Notes: generated by a model from the letters alone, not told the origin. A stretch of 64,000 nucleotides of DNA from Flaccisagitta enflata (GCA_965153355.1 OZ231126.1:99572001-99636000); one strand, 5' to 3'; shown: positions 1 through 15,046, numbered from the stretch's first letter. Numbers and translations: made by a program.

Positions 1-371
1 AAAAAATAAATAGATAAATAAAGACAAAATGATTGTTTAAACTCATTGCAATAACTAATGACAGCAAAAAAATTATACGAATATCTATGTCATAAACATA
101 TTTTCTATTATCTTTCATATATCCTCGTTTTATACCCTCTCTTTCTTTACATAAAAAAACATTTTAGATAACTTAAGGCAGAATGCATTTTACCCATTAT
201 TTCTCTACAAAAAATTCAGTTGATAAAAGACCGTGAGCTGATCATAAATCTGTGCCCATTGCCCAGTCCATTGGCGGGAATTTAGTCAAAAAACTTCAAA
301 AACGTTTTCAGCAACTCTGCTTGTTTTCAACCCTTTCAGTAGGCCTCAAACGGGAGAAAAAATGAATGATT
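1..371. other. AT-rich stretch, nothing recognised
   Basis: A/T-rich sequence without a long open frame, inverted ends or tandem structure that I can see. Confidence 0.4.
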
Positions 372-445
372 CGGTGAGATTAGAACTCATGACCTTTTGG
401 GCTAAAATCCAACTCGCTACCACTGGACTAACTTCACAGATTAGA
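372..445 (-). pseudogene. tRNA-like relic or tRNA-derived SINE head
   Basis: Read on the minus strand there is an A-box-like block (TAGTCCAGTGGTAGCG) followed about 30 nt later by a B-box-like block (GAGTTCTAATCTCA) that can form a 4-bp T stem around a 7-nt TTCTAAT loop. An imperfect anticodon stem (TTGG/CCAA) lies between them. Acceptor pairing is poor and no CCA is seen, so this is a decayed tRNA copy or the head of a tRNA-derived SINE rather than a working tRNA. The 200 bases up to the next array hold nothing else I recognise. Confidence 0.35.
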
Positions 446-644
446 TGTCTGAAGTGTTAAGCAAATCATATCATAAAAAAAAGTCCAAGAAAAGCCTCAT
501 GATGCGGGAGTGCCAATATTTGATATTAGCAACATGCGTGATACTATTCAACGGCTCGTGACACCACACGGCCACGCATGACGCGTTATGGCCACACCAC
601 ACACATTGCAGTCGCGCAGGAAGCAGCAGGGCCACGTGGGCGAC

Positions 645-1625
645 CAAATCTTGGCCTCAGCAATCTAATCCCAGTCTCAGCGACCTAATCATGACCTCTT
701 TGATCTTAACCCGGCCTCAACGACCTATTTGCTGCCTCAGCAACTTTATTTAGGCCTCAGTGACCTAATTTCCGCCTCAGCGACGTAATTGCAGCATCAG
801 CGACCTAATCCCACCCTCAGCGACCTTTTCCCAGCCTGAACGACCTAATCCCTGCTGAAGGACCTAATCCTTGCCTGAAGGACCTAATCCCAGCCTGAAC
901 GACCTAGTCCCTGCCTGAATGACCTAATCCCGGCCTGAACAACCTAATCATGGCCTGAACAACCTAATCCCGGCCTGAACAACCTAATCCAGGCCTGAAC
1001 ACCTAATCCCGGCCTGTACGACCTAATCCCAGCCTGAACAACCTATTCCCGGCCTGAACGACCTAATCCTGGCCTGAACAACCTAATCCCGGCCTGAACA
1101 ACCTAATCATGGCCTGAAAGACCTAATCCCGGCCTGAAAGACCTAAACGACCTAATCCCTGGCCTCAACAACCTAATCCTGGCCTCAACGACTTAATCCT
1201 GGCCTCAATAACCTAATCTCAGCCTCAACAACGAGATCCCAGCCTCTAGGACCTAATCCCAGCTTCAACAACCTTATCCCGGCCTCAACAACCTCATCCC
1301 GGCCTCAACAACCTTATCCTGGCCTCAACAACCTTATCCCGGCCTCAACAACCTTATCCCGGCCTCAACAACCTTATCCCGGCCTCAACAACCTTATCCC
1401 AGCCTCAACGACCTAATTGCAGCCCAACGACCTAATCCTGGTCCCAATGACCTAATCCTGGCCCCAACGACCTAATCCCGGCCTCGACGAGACAACAACC
1501 TAATCTTGGCCTCAACAACCTAATCCCAGCATCAACAACCTAATCCCATCCTCAACAACCTAATCCCAGCCGAAGTGATTTAATCGCGGCCTGAGCAACC
1601 TAACTGCGCAGCACAGCCGCGACCT
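645..1625. repeat. 20-bp minisatellite array, about 48 units
   Basis: Nearly 1 kb of tandem units close to CCTCAACAACCTAATCCCGG. Units drift from a 'CCTCAGCGA' form at the left, through a 'CCTGAACAA' form in the middle, to a homogeneous 'CCTCAACAACCTTATCCCGG' block near 1260-1400, so the array has homogenised in sub-blocks. The unit length and the CCTCAA...AATCCC skeleton resemble the minisatellite carried inside family A elements (15, 23 and 63 kb), but the paired end modules of that family are not seen here. Confidence 0.9.
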
Positions 1626-2430
1626 GAGCTTTACAACCTAGTTTTGGCATGGCGGTTTTGCAGTGATCAAAGGATGAAGTATTCGCTAAGATAAGATTCA
1701 TGAGATTAGGTTCCTCAGATTAAAAATTCATATATGAAACAAAATTGAAACAGTCATTTAAAAAAAAAAGGCAAATATCAAATTTTCTTGGTCTTTTTTT
1801 TGTTTTGTTGTCGCTCTTTTGTTTTTGCTGTGTTCTTCTCGATCAGTGTCTTTTTTCTCTATTATCATTGTTCTCCTTCTTCGTCCTCGGTTTTTTCCCT
1901 AATTGTTCCTCTCCATTATCGCCATTGATCCTCCTCTTCATCATCATGGTTCCTCTCAATGATTGTCGCTGTTGTTCTTTTCCTTCCAATTTTATCGCCG
2001 TCATACGTCGTCTTAATCATCGTCCTCCTCATTGTCGTTCTTTTACTTCATTTTTGTTGTTCTGCTCCTTCATCGCCGTTGTTCTTTGCCTTCATTGTTC
2101 TTTTCCTTCAAAACGACTCCAATGGTTGATGCGTGAATCAAGCGTAGACCTGAATGAAAGAATGGAAGAATGATTGATTGAATGAATGAATGATTGATTG
2201 AATGATTAATTGAAGGAATGAGGGATGAATGAGTGAATGCTTTGGTCCATTGAGTGATACTTTGATATAGCTCCTCAAAAGTGTAAAGGACTGCAACAAC
2301 GGATGCAAAACATTTGCGAGTAGGCTCCTCCGACAGAAGTAAGGGATGGAAAAAAGCTTGCCGCACGCACACACACAATAGATTTGGTTCAATGCATTGC
2401 CATTGCAATGTCAAACAGTTCTGTATCACA
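1626..2430. other. Unassigned; pyrimidine-rich then GAAT-rich
   Basis: About 1770-2110 is T/C-rich, and about 2160-2225 is an imperfect GAAT/GATT repeat. Open frames here are composition artefacts. No gene or mobile element recognised. Confidence 0.4.
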
Positions 2431-2575
2431 GACACACACACGGACACAGACACACACACAGACACACACATAGACACAGACACACACACTAACACACACA
2501 CTTACACACACACTCACACACAAACACACTCACACACACACAAGCACACAAACACACACACACACACAAACGCAA
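2431..2575. repeat. (CA)n microsatellite, interrupted
   Basis: Imperfect ACAC tract with G, T and A interruptions every few units. The overlapping TH-rich frame is a translation of the repeat. Confidence 0.9.
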
Positions 2576-2610
2576 TCGGTCTTTGTTTCTTTCATTGCAT
2601 TCTCTCTTTT

Positions 2611-2690
2611 TAGTTGCGGACATGCAACTCTATAAGAGGCTTTGTCCATCCATCCGTCGGTCCGTCGAACTATGGGACAAAATACGATTT
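2611..2690 (-). mobile_element. Family B (Helentron-like) element, 3' end fragment
   Basis: The plus strand reads TAGTTGCGGACATGCAACT then CTCTATAAGAGGC and a short GTCC/GTCG tetranucleotide stretch. This is the family B 3' terminal hairpin (AGTTGC/GCAACT stem, GGACAT loop) in reverse orientation, preceded by T's as at other copies. The 5' end with ACAAGGCC is not seen, so the copy is truncated. Confidence 0.65.
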
Positions 2691-3212
2691 TGCGAGACAA
2701 CTTTCATTGCAAGTCATTGTCACCACTATTTTTGTTTCAAATATGAATGATACGTCCCACAGTGCACTTCATTACTTGAATCAAGTTTAGGCACCAAAGC
2801 AGCCAATATTCTTAGTGTATTTTGATACACGCTTTCCAATTTAAAAGAATATGGATTTTTGAAATCAGCGTCAGCGTTCTTATTTTCAGCCTCTTTTTGA
2901 GGCTCAAGCATTCTAAATATGTTCTTATTTTTTAATTCGATGCTCTCTTTAATTATCTATCTATATCAATATAAAAGTTTATTTTTTAATTAATTGTTAA
3001 AAAAACAACATTTTTTATGAAATAAAAAGAAATAATAAATAATGAATTGTCACTTTAGAAAGCATTATCAAAATATTTTTTTCATATAATTTTACTACTT
3101 TTTGAAAACTTATATTCTTATTTTCAAATCTGAGGCTCAGCATGTTTTTAAGATGTTCTTAATTTTTAGCCAATTCTGAAGATTAAATGTTTTGATAAAC
3201 AGTGTCCTTATA
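2691..3212. other. AT-rich; weak direct repeat
   Basis: Two stretches beginning TTCTTATTTTCA, each followed by a GAGGCTCA-containing block (near 2877 and 3115), form a weak direct repeat. A 61-codon minus frame overlaps the first copy and resembles nothing I know. Confidence 0.35.
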
Positions 3213-3840
3213 CTATCTTGCTAAAAAGTATATCGACAAGATACTATACAGCTCAATTCTTTGTCAATTAATGCATATACCATTTGTAAAATACGAGTTT
3301 CACTTAGAGTGACCTTCCTAGGCATCATCTTCCGCTTTCATCCCCCTTGGTATGCTTTTGCAAAGCAATTGAAGATATGATGATGTGGTGTTCTCCCACA
3401 TCTAGAGAGCGATACTTTTCAGCTCGGCCTTTGACATGACGCGTTCATAATCTGGCTGCTCCTTAATACTTATTCACGAAAATTCATCACTTTGAGGTCT
3501 GGACTGTTTCCAGGCCAACCCAGAAACAACTTGACATCATAAACGCATAAAGAATGCTTCATTTTCCGGGCGCGATGCGCCAGGGCAGCACTCTCCCTCA
3601 ATTGGTGTCTTTCACAATTTCCAAAATTCTAAAATGCAATTTTTTTGCCATTTTCCACTTTGAGTAGTAAATTTGTTTTGCTTGTCATTTCTAAATGAAT
3701 AAACTTAGAACAATGCGGTTTGCGCCATTCGATCGGAAATTCGATGAAGTTTCCAGACGTCACCGATTTTCCTATGTTTGCATTATCTTTTTGGTAGTTA
3801 TGTACCATTATGCTTGTCGATATACATATTAGCAAGGTAG
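3213..3840 (-). mobile_element. Tc1/mariner element, degenerate
   Basis: A 628-bp block bounded by TA dinucleotides, with imperfect terminal inverted repeats: left CTATCTTGCTAAAAAGTATA continuing TCGACAAG, right end CTACCTTGCTAATATGTATA when reversed. About 25 of 29 bases agree. The interior holds a transposase relic on the minus strand. TA flanks, repeat length and protein relic agree on Tc1/mariner. The CTATCTT start is shared with the elements at 17052 and 28581. Confidence 0.85.
3327..3600 (-). pseudogene. Tc1/mariner transposase relic
   Basis: The minus strand encodes an HRARKMKHS-like block, then WPGNSPDL, the hallmark upstream of the last catalytic acid of Tc1/mariner DDE transposases (WPaqSPDLNPIE in the family). 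In another frame further on comes MWENTTSSYLQLLCKS followed by IPRGMKA, matching the C-terminal W..i...Y...L..SmprR region. Stops and at least one frameshift separate them, and the N-terminal DNA-binding half is absent. It cannot encode an active transposase. Confidence 0.85.
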
Positions 3841-3977
3841 TAAAAAGAAAAGCGTGTATTCTGAGGTTAGTCTGCTGATCAAGAATGAGAACAAGAAGGA
3901 AGGTCATTTCTCACATTTTCTTATACTGTATCTCATAACCGGAACTCTCTTGTGATTGCACTCAACAAAACGTAAAT

Positions 3978-4107
3978 GTTTTTTGTTGTTGTGGTTGTTG
4001 TTGTGGTTGTTGTTGTAGTTGTAGTTGTGGTTGTTGTAGTTGTTGTGGTTGTTGTTGCTGTCGTTGTTGCTGTTGATGATACTGTTGTTTTTGTTGTTGT
4101 TGTTTTA
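3978..4107. repeat. (TTG)n imperfect trinucleotide repeat
   Basis: TTG repeat with GTG, GTA and CTG interruptions, ending just before the hAT target duplication at 4112. Confidence 0.9.
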
Positions 4108-4119
4108 TGTTGTCGTTAA

Positions 4120-5025
<906 letters not shown>

Positions 5026-5206
5026 GTCGTTAACTAGATCGTAATAGCGATTGTCATTGTCAATGATGTGACGCCGAAACGAAAAGACTGGATTCTGATT
5101 GGATGAGAGAGAGCGAGAAAAAAAAAGAGTCCTCTTGACCAATCAAATCAGCCAAAGTACCAACAACGCTCGTCCCAGTTACGATTCCTAGTAAGGTTGG
5201 ATAATT

Positions 5207-5635
5207 TGGGTGCTTCACATAGCAAAAGTTGTGAATATCCCTTCACCCTACTTAGATACTAAAAAAGAGTAAAAATTGTTTTAGTTTTAAAGTTCCCACA
5301 GAAATCCTAGAAATTACTAAGACATGCATATTTTTTTTTCTAAAAGGATAATCATTAATATAGTGTTCCTGATTGAAGATTAGAATATCAAAATATAAAC
5401 TATGAAATAGCTTATTTATAGGCAGATATATAATTTTATAAAGAAAAAAAATAAGAAAAAATTATTTAAAAAAATGTCAGCATGTTATTTCGTCCCACTT
5501 CAAAATAAAATGGTAATAGACAGAAAATGTATGATTTTAAATGAAAGAAAAATCGTCAGACTCTTTAAATCATCCACTCCATATTAAGTAAAAAGGGTGA
5601 AAAAAATAACCAACTTGTGTTATGTGAAGCACCCA
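5207..5635. mobile_element. MITE with ~45-bp terminal inverted repeats
   Basis: Left end TGGGTGCTTCACATAGCA and right end TATGTGAAGCACCCA are inverted copies. Similarity continues inward through AAGTTG and TTCACCCT for about 45 bp with a few mismatches. The interior is AT-rich and non-coding. ATT flanks both sides, but I cannot fix the target duplication and leave the superfamily open. The 180 bases before it hold nothing recognised. Confidence 0.7.
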
Positions 5636-5754
5636 ATTGGATCATTTTCCCCATTTTCATAAGTACAAAATCTGGTTTCGATGAGTCACTAATTCGCAGG
5701 GCAAAAAAAGGAAAGGAAAAGTGCAAAAAAATGAATGTTTTAGATATTTTAGTG

Positions 5755-5992
5755 TATGTGTGGGGGGCATTGGAAGTGGATGGGGGTTGGATGCCCCTGC
5801 CCACCTGTCTGCAACGATATTGTGACCCCGCCTCACTCATTTCCTTCCTTTCATCTTTTCACTGTTCGTTCCCACCTACCTCTGTTACTTTCTCTTTTGT
5901 TTATTTGTTTATTTGTTTATTTGTTTATTTGTTTGTTTATTTGTTTGTTTGTTTGTTTGTTTGTTTGTTTGTTTGTTTGTTTCTTTCTTTCC
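5755..5992. repeat. Repeat motif plus (GTTT)n microsatellite
   Basis: 5755-5850 (GGATGGGGGTTGGATGCCC, then CTGCAACGATATTGTGAC) recurs with changes at 42640-42705. Then comes a GTTT/ATTT tetranucleotide tract from about 5890. Frames here are repeat translations. Confidence 0.75.
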
Positions 5993-6696
<704 letters not shown>

Positions 6697-6773
6697 GTCT
6701 TACTGAACAAGATCGTCCCGGCCCAACTAACCAACAGGTGCAGCGTCTTTTAGCTAGAGTGTGTCCGCACTAA

Positions 6774-6910
6774 ACAAGGCTGGATACACTGGAAATGCAT
6801 GTTTTACCATTATTCGACTTGATCATTATAGACGGATGGACCGACGGACGGACGGACAGACGGACCGACAGATGGACAAAGCCTCTTATAGAGTTGCGTG
6901 TCCGCATGTA
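6774..6910 (+). mobile_element. Family B (Helentron-like) element
   Basis: Starts ACAAGGCTGGATACACTGG and ends with a GGAC/GGACC tetranucleotide array followed by AAAGCCTCTTATAGAG and a terminal TTGCGTGTCCGCATGTA, a decayed form of the family hairpin. The two ends and the array are in the order found in complete copies at 22.4, 24.7 and 46.8 kb. Confidence 0.75.
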
Positions 6911-7384
6911 AAAAGTGAGGGCCAAATAATGAAAACAAAATAAAACAAAAAACACAAATAAATGCGGAAAGAAAATGACAAACATAATTTTCTACATACG
7001 ACGAAGGAGAGCAAAGTGTAGATGTAGAAGAACTTTTCACGCGTGCTCTAGGCCTTGATAGGAAATGCGTAGGATGGGTACTTACCATCGCCAGTGAGCT
7101 CATAGTCAGTGCAATGATTGCTTAGTACCAAACCACAGTCTGTACAAATTAACACGGCCATTTAAGGAATTGATATTATAACGGTTGAATACCTACAGGG
7201 ACGACATACACTGAGGTATAAAAAAAGTATCCTTAAATGGCTAACTGAAGAAGTTGGCTTTTTTCTCGGCTCGACAAAATGTCGCCGAGGTGACGCTCCA
7301 TCACAGCCTCTTAGACCCTCTCAGATGCTCACTGAAAATCCCCAGCCCAATAAGGGTTTGGCCTTAAATGAATGTTACAGTGAA
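6911..7384. other. Unassigned; small hairpins
   Basis: GCCATTTAAGGA near 7158 is inverted at 7229-7243, and CTCGGC...GCCGAG at 7266-7290 encloses GACA/TGTC. These are small foldbacks without coding content; I cannot assign them. Confidence 0.35.
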
Positions 7385-7585
7385 ATACTCAACAATGTAG
7401 AAGCGGAAGCGGAAGCGGAAGCGGAAGCGGATGCGGAAGCGGAAGCGGAAGCTATTCCTTCCAAAAGGGTGGAAGCGGAAGCAGAAGCGGAAGCTATGCT
7501 TTTTGAAATGGTGGAAGTGGAAGCGGAAGCGGAAGCTGTCAATTCTCAAATATGCCTTTTGGAAGCGGAAGCGGAAGCTGTCCAA
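7385..7585 (+). repeat. (GGAAGC)n hexanucleotide repeat in an open frame
   Basis: Five blocks of GGAAGC repeat separated by non-repeat spacers. One plus frame (7325-7639, ATG start, 104 codons) stays open across all blocks and reads EAEAEA with spacers such as IPSKR and MLFEM. Retained phase in every block may hint at coding, but a hexamer cannot by itself cause frameshifts. No other evidence for a gene is visible. A similar GGAAGC run lies at 26190-26250. Confidence 0.6.
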
Positions 7586-7979
7586 AAATCTACCGCTTCT
7601 GCATCCCTACTTAGAGGTATCATTTCATCGATGAAATAGAAATTGTCTTTGAAAGTTTTGCAATTGAAAAGAATTGAAAAATCAACAAGGTCTGGACTAA
7701 TCATTCCTGTGTCACAAGGCAATTAGACCGTCATTAATGGAACAGGGATCTTCAAGCGCGGAACAAGGACAATTATATCACTTCATAAAGATCTGGTTAT
7801 CATTGCCTTTGAATACATTTTAAGAACCGGATCCAGAACAGAAACATTTTTATGTAAAGTTTCAGATCTCGGATCCGATCCAGGAGAGCAATTCTAAAGA
7901 AAGAAAATAAGCAGATTTTTTTTATGAAACTTGTGATTCACTATTTATTGATGGTACAGGGTATTGTAAATGTTAGATA
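7586..7979. other. Unassigned AT-rich stretch
   Basis: No frame, repeat or element recognised up to the TA that flanks the pogo-like MITE. Confidence 0.35.
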
Positions 7980-8467
7980 CAGTGAAATCCCACCTTAGTG
8001 GCACCTCTATTTAAAGGAAATCCGCATTTAAGAGACAACACTGTCTGGTCCCAAATTTTTTCAGGCTTTTCCAATGTTAAAAAACCTCTATCTAAGGAAC
8101 CTCTATTTAAAGGATATTTGGATTTAAGAGACAAGTTTTTGAAAATATCCCTTATATCAAGAGAAATTTTAGGTTAATTTGATGAGTTTTGGAAAAAAAA
8201 TTGTATTTTGAGATAATTTTTTAGAAAAAGATTTGTTGCAAAATGATGAAATACTTCCTCTGCCATGAATATCCTGTCATAAATCTCGTTATTCATTGTT
8301 GATAAACATACTTGAAGCAAATGGATGTGGTCACACTATACATTTGGTCATCTTTAGTAACTAATATAAAAATCCTTGATAAAATGATGAATTCAATTTA
8401 AAGGATTTCGGATTTAAGAGACAAAAATAGTCAGTCCCTAGAAATCCCTTAAACTGAGGTCCCACTG
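7980..8467. mobile_element. pogo/Tigger-like MITE
   Basis: A 488-bp block between TA dinucleotides, with ends CAGTGAAATCCCACCTTAG and (reversed) CAGTGGGACCTCAGTTTAAG. CAGT starts, TA duplication and interiors with 'ATTTAAAGGATTTxGGATTTAAGAGACA' style repeats are typical of pogo/Tigger-derived MITEs. No transposase is present. Confidence 0.75.
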
Positions 8468-8478
8468 TATGTGTTTTT

Positions 8479-8483
<5 letters not shown>

Positions 8484-8549
<66 letters not shown>

Positions 8550-8624
8550 ATATTTTTCTTATTTTTCAGGTCATTTAATGATAGGAATAAATGACATAGT
8601 TAAACATGGCGCTTATCAGCCTAT

Positions 8625-8704
<80 letters not shown>
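8484..8704. repeat. (AG)n and facing (CT)n tracts
   Basis: An AG tract (8484-8547) and a CT tract (8629-8704) are separated by 80 bp, so the pair can fold back on itself. Confidence 0.95.
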
Positions 8705-8708
<4 letters not shown>

Positions 8709-9484
8709 AGCATCTCTGTAATACACTGACTGTGATGCACTAAATCAGATTTTTCTTCAGAAAATTGAGCTTACTTTGATGCACTAGGAGCGCCGGATCC
8801 GGATTCGAAAAGATCTCAAAATATCCAAAAAGATAGGTAAACTAACAAGAATTAATTGATAACTATCAAGAAGATCCCTGACCTTTTCCTCAGAGATCCC
8901 TGACCCGTACCAGTACCGAAGTAATAGGGAGGATTGCGTTGTGTGTGTGTGCATCATTTGCAATTTCGGTGTCTGTCGGAAGCTGCCTGATGGAAAAGTT
9001 TCCAAGAATCTTCCTGAAAGTAAACATATGTAAAATGTAAATTAAGATGTTATAAATCACAAGCAAAAAGATTTCAAGTAAAAAAAAGAAATCAACTCAG
9101 ATTGCTCGATAAAGTTTTCTTGCGTGTCTTTCCTTTCTGGTGCCTGTGGTAAATATTGTGTAAACGGAGAATTGAGATGGGTGAAAATACTAAGAAAAAG
9201 AAAAGAAAAGCATAGAAACATTTACCGAAAAGAAAGGGAAGAATTTCAATTAGAGGAAAATCAAATGAAATTTTTTTTTTTCCACTTCGGCAAACGACTA
9301 CTTTTCGTGCGAGAGACTGAAAATTCAGGAATTGGGTTCTCTTTTGCAACAGAGGGAACTTGAGACCAAAGCTCTCAACTTGTATCTTATGAATTTTACT
9401 TGGGACAAAGCAGGAGAGGGATGGAGGGAGGAGTTGAGGACAAAAATTACAGGATAAAACGAAAAGCCTAATCAATACACTTTT
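8705..9484. other. Unassigned
   Basis: AT-rich with A-rich runs near 9190-9280. The 127-codon minus frame (9092-9475) resembles no known domain and is probably chance. Confidence 0.3.
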
Positions 9485-9610
9485 TAGGTGCGACGATGCA
9501 CCTCTTTAACTGGCTGTGTCCGTTGGTTGGTTGGTCTGTTGGTTGGTCTGTCGGTAAAGTATTCGTTCGACGATCCACACGTCGCACCTTATTGGCCTAC
9601 TTGGCCTTGT
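9485..9610 (-). mobile_element. Family B element, complete short copy
   Basis: Reverse orientation. The plus strand begins TAGGTGCGACGATGCACCT, the 3' hairpin (stem AGGTGC/GCACCT), then a GGTT/GTCT array, and ends CCTACTTGGCCTTGT, the family 5' end. Just inside the 5' end GTCGCACCT repeats the first bases of its own 3' hairpin inverted, the asymmetric terminal inverted repeat of this family. Confidence 0.8.
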
Positions 9611-10965
<1,355 letters not shown>

Positions 10966-10985
10966 AGAGCACGCTATCTGGACAG

Positions 10986-11819
10986 ACTTTTTGTTCCTGG
11001 AACTTGTAGTGTTGTCTTCGACCAAGAATCAGTATATTTAGAGCAATCAAGATCTGGCTAGCCTTTTCCACTCCAGATAGCGATTCCCAGATCCAGCATC
11101 AAGATATGGGGCCGGATTTGGGGCCCCTTTTAAGAAACGACATACCAGCACTTTCGGGGCTAAAATGTGCTTAAATGCGTGCTTTATAACTGTGTCAATG
11201 TAGGCAATGAGGAAAAGAAAGACAATAAAAAACAAAAAACAAAAACAAATAATGTTGTACCTCAGCCGAGGCTTTGGACTCGCAGGAAAAAGGGTAAAAC
11301 AAATTATTACCCTTAATCCTGGCCGGTTTAGGCCCCATCACCGTTTCCCAAAGTACAACAAATACAAGTCAAAAACATTAAAAATACAAGAAATTGAAGA
11401 GTGGAGAGGCAGTAAAGAATCAGAAGTAGAGATGAAAGCATAGTGAGGTAAAGAATGAAGAGGAAGAGGATCAAAAGGAAGAGTCCTGGTCAAATAGTAG
11501 TGGTCAAAACAAAACAGAGTCAAATGGACAGAGGTCTTTGATTAGGGAGGACAGAGGTCCTGAAATGAAAGTGAAAATTGAAAACAAAGGTCCTGAAATG
11601 AAATGATTAATATGAAACAATAGAACATTTGAACAAATCATGAAAATGAAAAATGTAATTCATAAACAATACATATAAATTTCATGAAAACATAGTTTGA
11701 TTAATAAAACATGGAATACATTATCTACATAGTTTACATATTTACATAATTACAAAAATATGTACAAATAAAGATAGTTTACATATTTATATATTTACAA
11801 ATATATTTACAAATAAAGA
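10986..11819. other. Unassigned AT-rich stretch
   Basis: Purine-rich patches near 11390-11500. No element ends or credible coding frame found. Confidence 0.35.
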
Positions 11820-12265
11820 TTAAAACCATGTGAATAGACTAATGATCTTCATAGATGAAATATGAGCCTGCTATGTGAATAGACCAAGCCCAAATTTCAC
11901 CAAATTACACTGAATATAAATACATACAAATAAATACAAATATAGATGAAATATGGGCCCGCTATATGAATAGACCAAGCCCAAATTTCACCAAATTACA
12001 ATGAATAATAATACATACAAATAAATACAAATATAGATCACAGCTATGTGAATAGACCAATGATCTATATAGATGAAATTTGAGCCTGCTATATGAATAG
12101 ACCAAGCCCAAATTTCACCAAATTAAAATAAACATAAATGTATACAAATAGATACAAATATAGATCACAGCTATGTGAATAGACCAATGATCTGTATAGA
12201 TGAAATGTGAACCTGCTATGTGAATATACCAAGCCCAAATTTCACCAAATAATACCAAAACTCAC
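11820..12265. repeat. Tandem repeat, ~125-bp unit, about 3.5 copies
   Basis: Repeated blocks contain GTGAATAGACCAATGATCT, GAGCCTGCTAT, CCAAGCCCAAATTTCACC and an ATACAAATA run. The second copy lacks the 'ACCAATGATCT' segment. It abuts the Penelope-like RT relic and may be a terminal array of that retroelement, which is conjecture. Confidence 0.85.
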
Positions 12266-12285
12266 TAAACAGCTTAGATCTCAAA

Positions 12286-12905
12286 TTAACTAGCTGGCTG
12301 AGAAGAAATAGAAGAAGGAATATTTCTAGATATATTGATAAACCACTTGTCAAAATCTAAAGGAATAGCCCATCTCTGAAATTCTGAAATATACTTGTTA
12401 ACAGACTTACAAAATTCCCTTTTGAGCATCCCAAAGCTATATCCTCTGCCCAATAAAGTCCCCAATAGAAATCTGACCCTTTCCTCAAAATCACTCTGGC
12501 GGTCACAAAGTCTCTGAAATCTTATAATCTGACCATAAAAAACATTGTAACAAATTCTTGAATTTAAATTACTCTCAAGGATGGGCAGCGAAATAACATG
12601 AAATGGAAAAATATCAGTTTTACAAAAAACTTTAGTAATAATATTAGCTCCCTCTATTTTAACCTGCATGTCTAAAACATTAGCCTCATCTGACTGGTCA
12701 TTCTCTTGAGTTAAAGCTAAACTGGGGGGATAGATCTCCTGAGAAATTGTCAAAAAATTTCTTAAATTGATAGATGTGCAATCATCCCTATATCTCCTAA
12801 AAATTTTAAACGCTCAGCCTCATCTCTAGCCCCTGCTTTAACTTTATTTTCAACATATCTGAACTCATCCACCATAAGAGAACAATCGGTAAGTAACTAT
12901 CCTAT
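12286..12905 (-). pseudogene. Penelope-like reverse transcriptase relic
   Basis: Reads right to left. A stretch ending VDEFRYVENKV leads, after a frameshift near 12800, into RYRDDCTSINL, the catalytic [Y]xDD box, then IYPPSLALT, an IKIEG..ITKV strand, FPFHVISLP, YGQIIRFQRLC, DFEERVRFLL and GYSFGMLKREF. This order (RYIDDL..iYPpeL...iKie...FPf.vvsfP...Y..QliRfaR.c...F..R...l...ll.qGy) is what I know from RTs of the Penelope-like group found in many aquatic animals. About 155 codons are open (12286-12753), but the N-terminal RT motifs and any GIY-YIG nuclease are missing. Assignment to PLE is from memory of the motif series. Confidence 0.7.
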
Positions 12906-13143
12906 TCAGTGTAGAACAAAGTACACAGTTGGTTAAGGAAAACAGTAAAGCATAGAGTGTTGTATAATTCAGAATAAAGTATAGTATAAAATACAGTAAT
13001 GAATGTATTTTGTATAAAAATTCTACAGTATCTTTCACTGACGTTGTCCTACTTTCATATAAACAATGGGATCAGATTAGTATCTTGATTTGATGTAAAC
13101 TTTTTTTGGATTTTTAGTGTTATCTGGCATCACGATATATTTT

Positions 13144-13267
13144 TAGGTGCAACAAAGCACCTCTATAACTGTTGGTCGGTCGGTCGGTTGGTTGGTTGGT
13201 CGGTTGGTCAGGTAACGCATTTGTTCGATGATCCACATGTCGCACCTTTTTGGCCTACTTGGCCTTG
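13144..13267 (-). mobile_element. Family B element, complete short copy
   Basis: The plus strand begins TAGGTGCAACAAAGCACCT, a 3' hairpin with stem AGGTGC/GCACCT and a different loop from the 9485 copy, followed by a GGTC/GGTT array and the 5' end CCTACTTGGCCTTG. GTCGCACCT inside the 5' end mirrors the hairpin. Closely related to the copy at 9485. Confidence 0.8.
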
Positions 13268-13288
13268 CTCTTTTTTAGTGGTCCTTAA

Positions 13289-13725
13289 CATTATGAAAGT
13301 TGAAACAACATTGCCCTTATAAAAGGAGGCCAGAATTCTCCAATATACAAAGGATGAAAGCATTGCAAGCTTTCAATGGTGTTTACTCCGGATTGCTCAC
13401 AACTATCCTTTACTGCTAACAAACAAAAAGCTTACCTGACAAAACTATCAGCTTGACTGCATACCTCATTAGTATAGGGTTGGACCGGCCTATACCATTT
13501 AGTATACACAAAATATCTTACAAAAGTTACAATCAAAGATTACTAATGTACTGATGGAAGTACTGACACTAGCAATATTGATTAGAAAACCATACCCTTA
13601 GAGGCAAGGATCGAGGTACAACCGACTGGGATCGCCGGCATTCTCTACCAAGGTACTGATACTTATGATAGTTGAAACAACATTGCCCTTATAAAAGGAG
13701 GCCAGAATTCTCCAATATACAAAGT
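13289..13725 (+). repeat. Direct repeat pair, ~60 bp, 375 bp apart
   Basis: TTGAAACAACATTGCCCTTA followed by TAAAAGGAGGCCAGAATTCT occurs near 13299 and again near 13671, nearly identical. The 310 bp between is non-coding. Could be the short direct terminal repeats of a tiny LTR-like element or a local duplication. Confidence 0.7.
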
Positions 13726-14220
13726 TACAGTAATTAATTCTTATAAACAATAGTATCTAAGCAGTAATAATCTTAAATATTTCTAGAAAATCAATTATTT
13801 CTTTCTGTATCAAAATCCTGAATATAGTGACAGATTGATATCATAGTTAATTTCAAATTCTATCAAAGTATCCTTTGTTTTTTTGTGAAATTCAAACCAA
13901 AAATGTCTAAAAACTGGCATATTTTTGAAAATTCACCAATACTTTTTTCGAATCATAAATCTCAGCCAGGAGCGTGCTTAGCAATGTGCTTTAATTTTCC
14001 CAATATCTAAGGCTGGGCATTAGACGGTAGTTTGGTTGTTACGCCTTACCTAGTCGTCAAACTCATTAGCACTTTCAAGGAAATGTTACTATTAGTGTAA
14101 AAATACAGTAGGAATTTTCAAAAATGACCCACTGGTGATCAAAGGTTTGCCGAAATGGAAATTTTGGAACTGTTGCTTTTATCATATTTTACCATCATCA
14201 AAATGAACCAGAAAATAATT
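13726..14220. other. Unassigned
   Basis: No supported feature. Confidence 0.3.
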
Positions 14221-14372
14221 ATCAACTTTGGAGGAAGACTGCTCCTAAACGAATGAAGCCACAAACCCCAGATTGGTCGCATTTAAAAGAATTTGAAATA
14301 CATTTTAAAATGAATCCAATCTGGTTGACATAGCTTTATTTGTTTAGGAGCAGCACTTTTCCAAAGTTGACG
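14221..14372. repeat. Short inverted repeat
   Basis: TCAACTTTGGA...CTGCTCCTAAAC near 14222-14252 is inverted at 14340-14371 with a ~90-bp loop containing AATCTGG boxes like those inside the element at 17052. It may be a degraded relative of that mariner-like group. Confidence 0.6.
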
Positions 14373-14413
14373 CTCGTCTCCAGGTTAAAACATTTTTGTT
14401 TCAGTACGATGAA

Positions 14414-15046
<633 letters not shown>
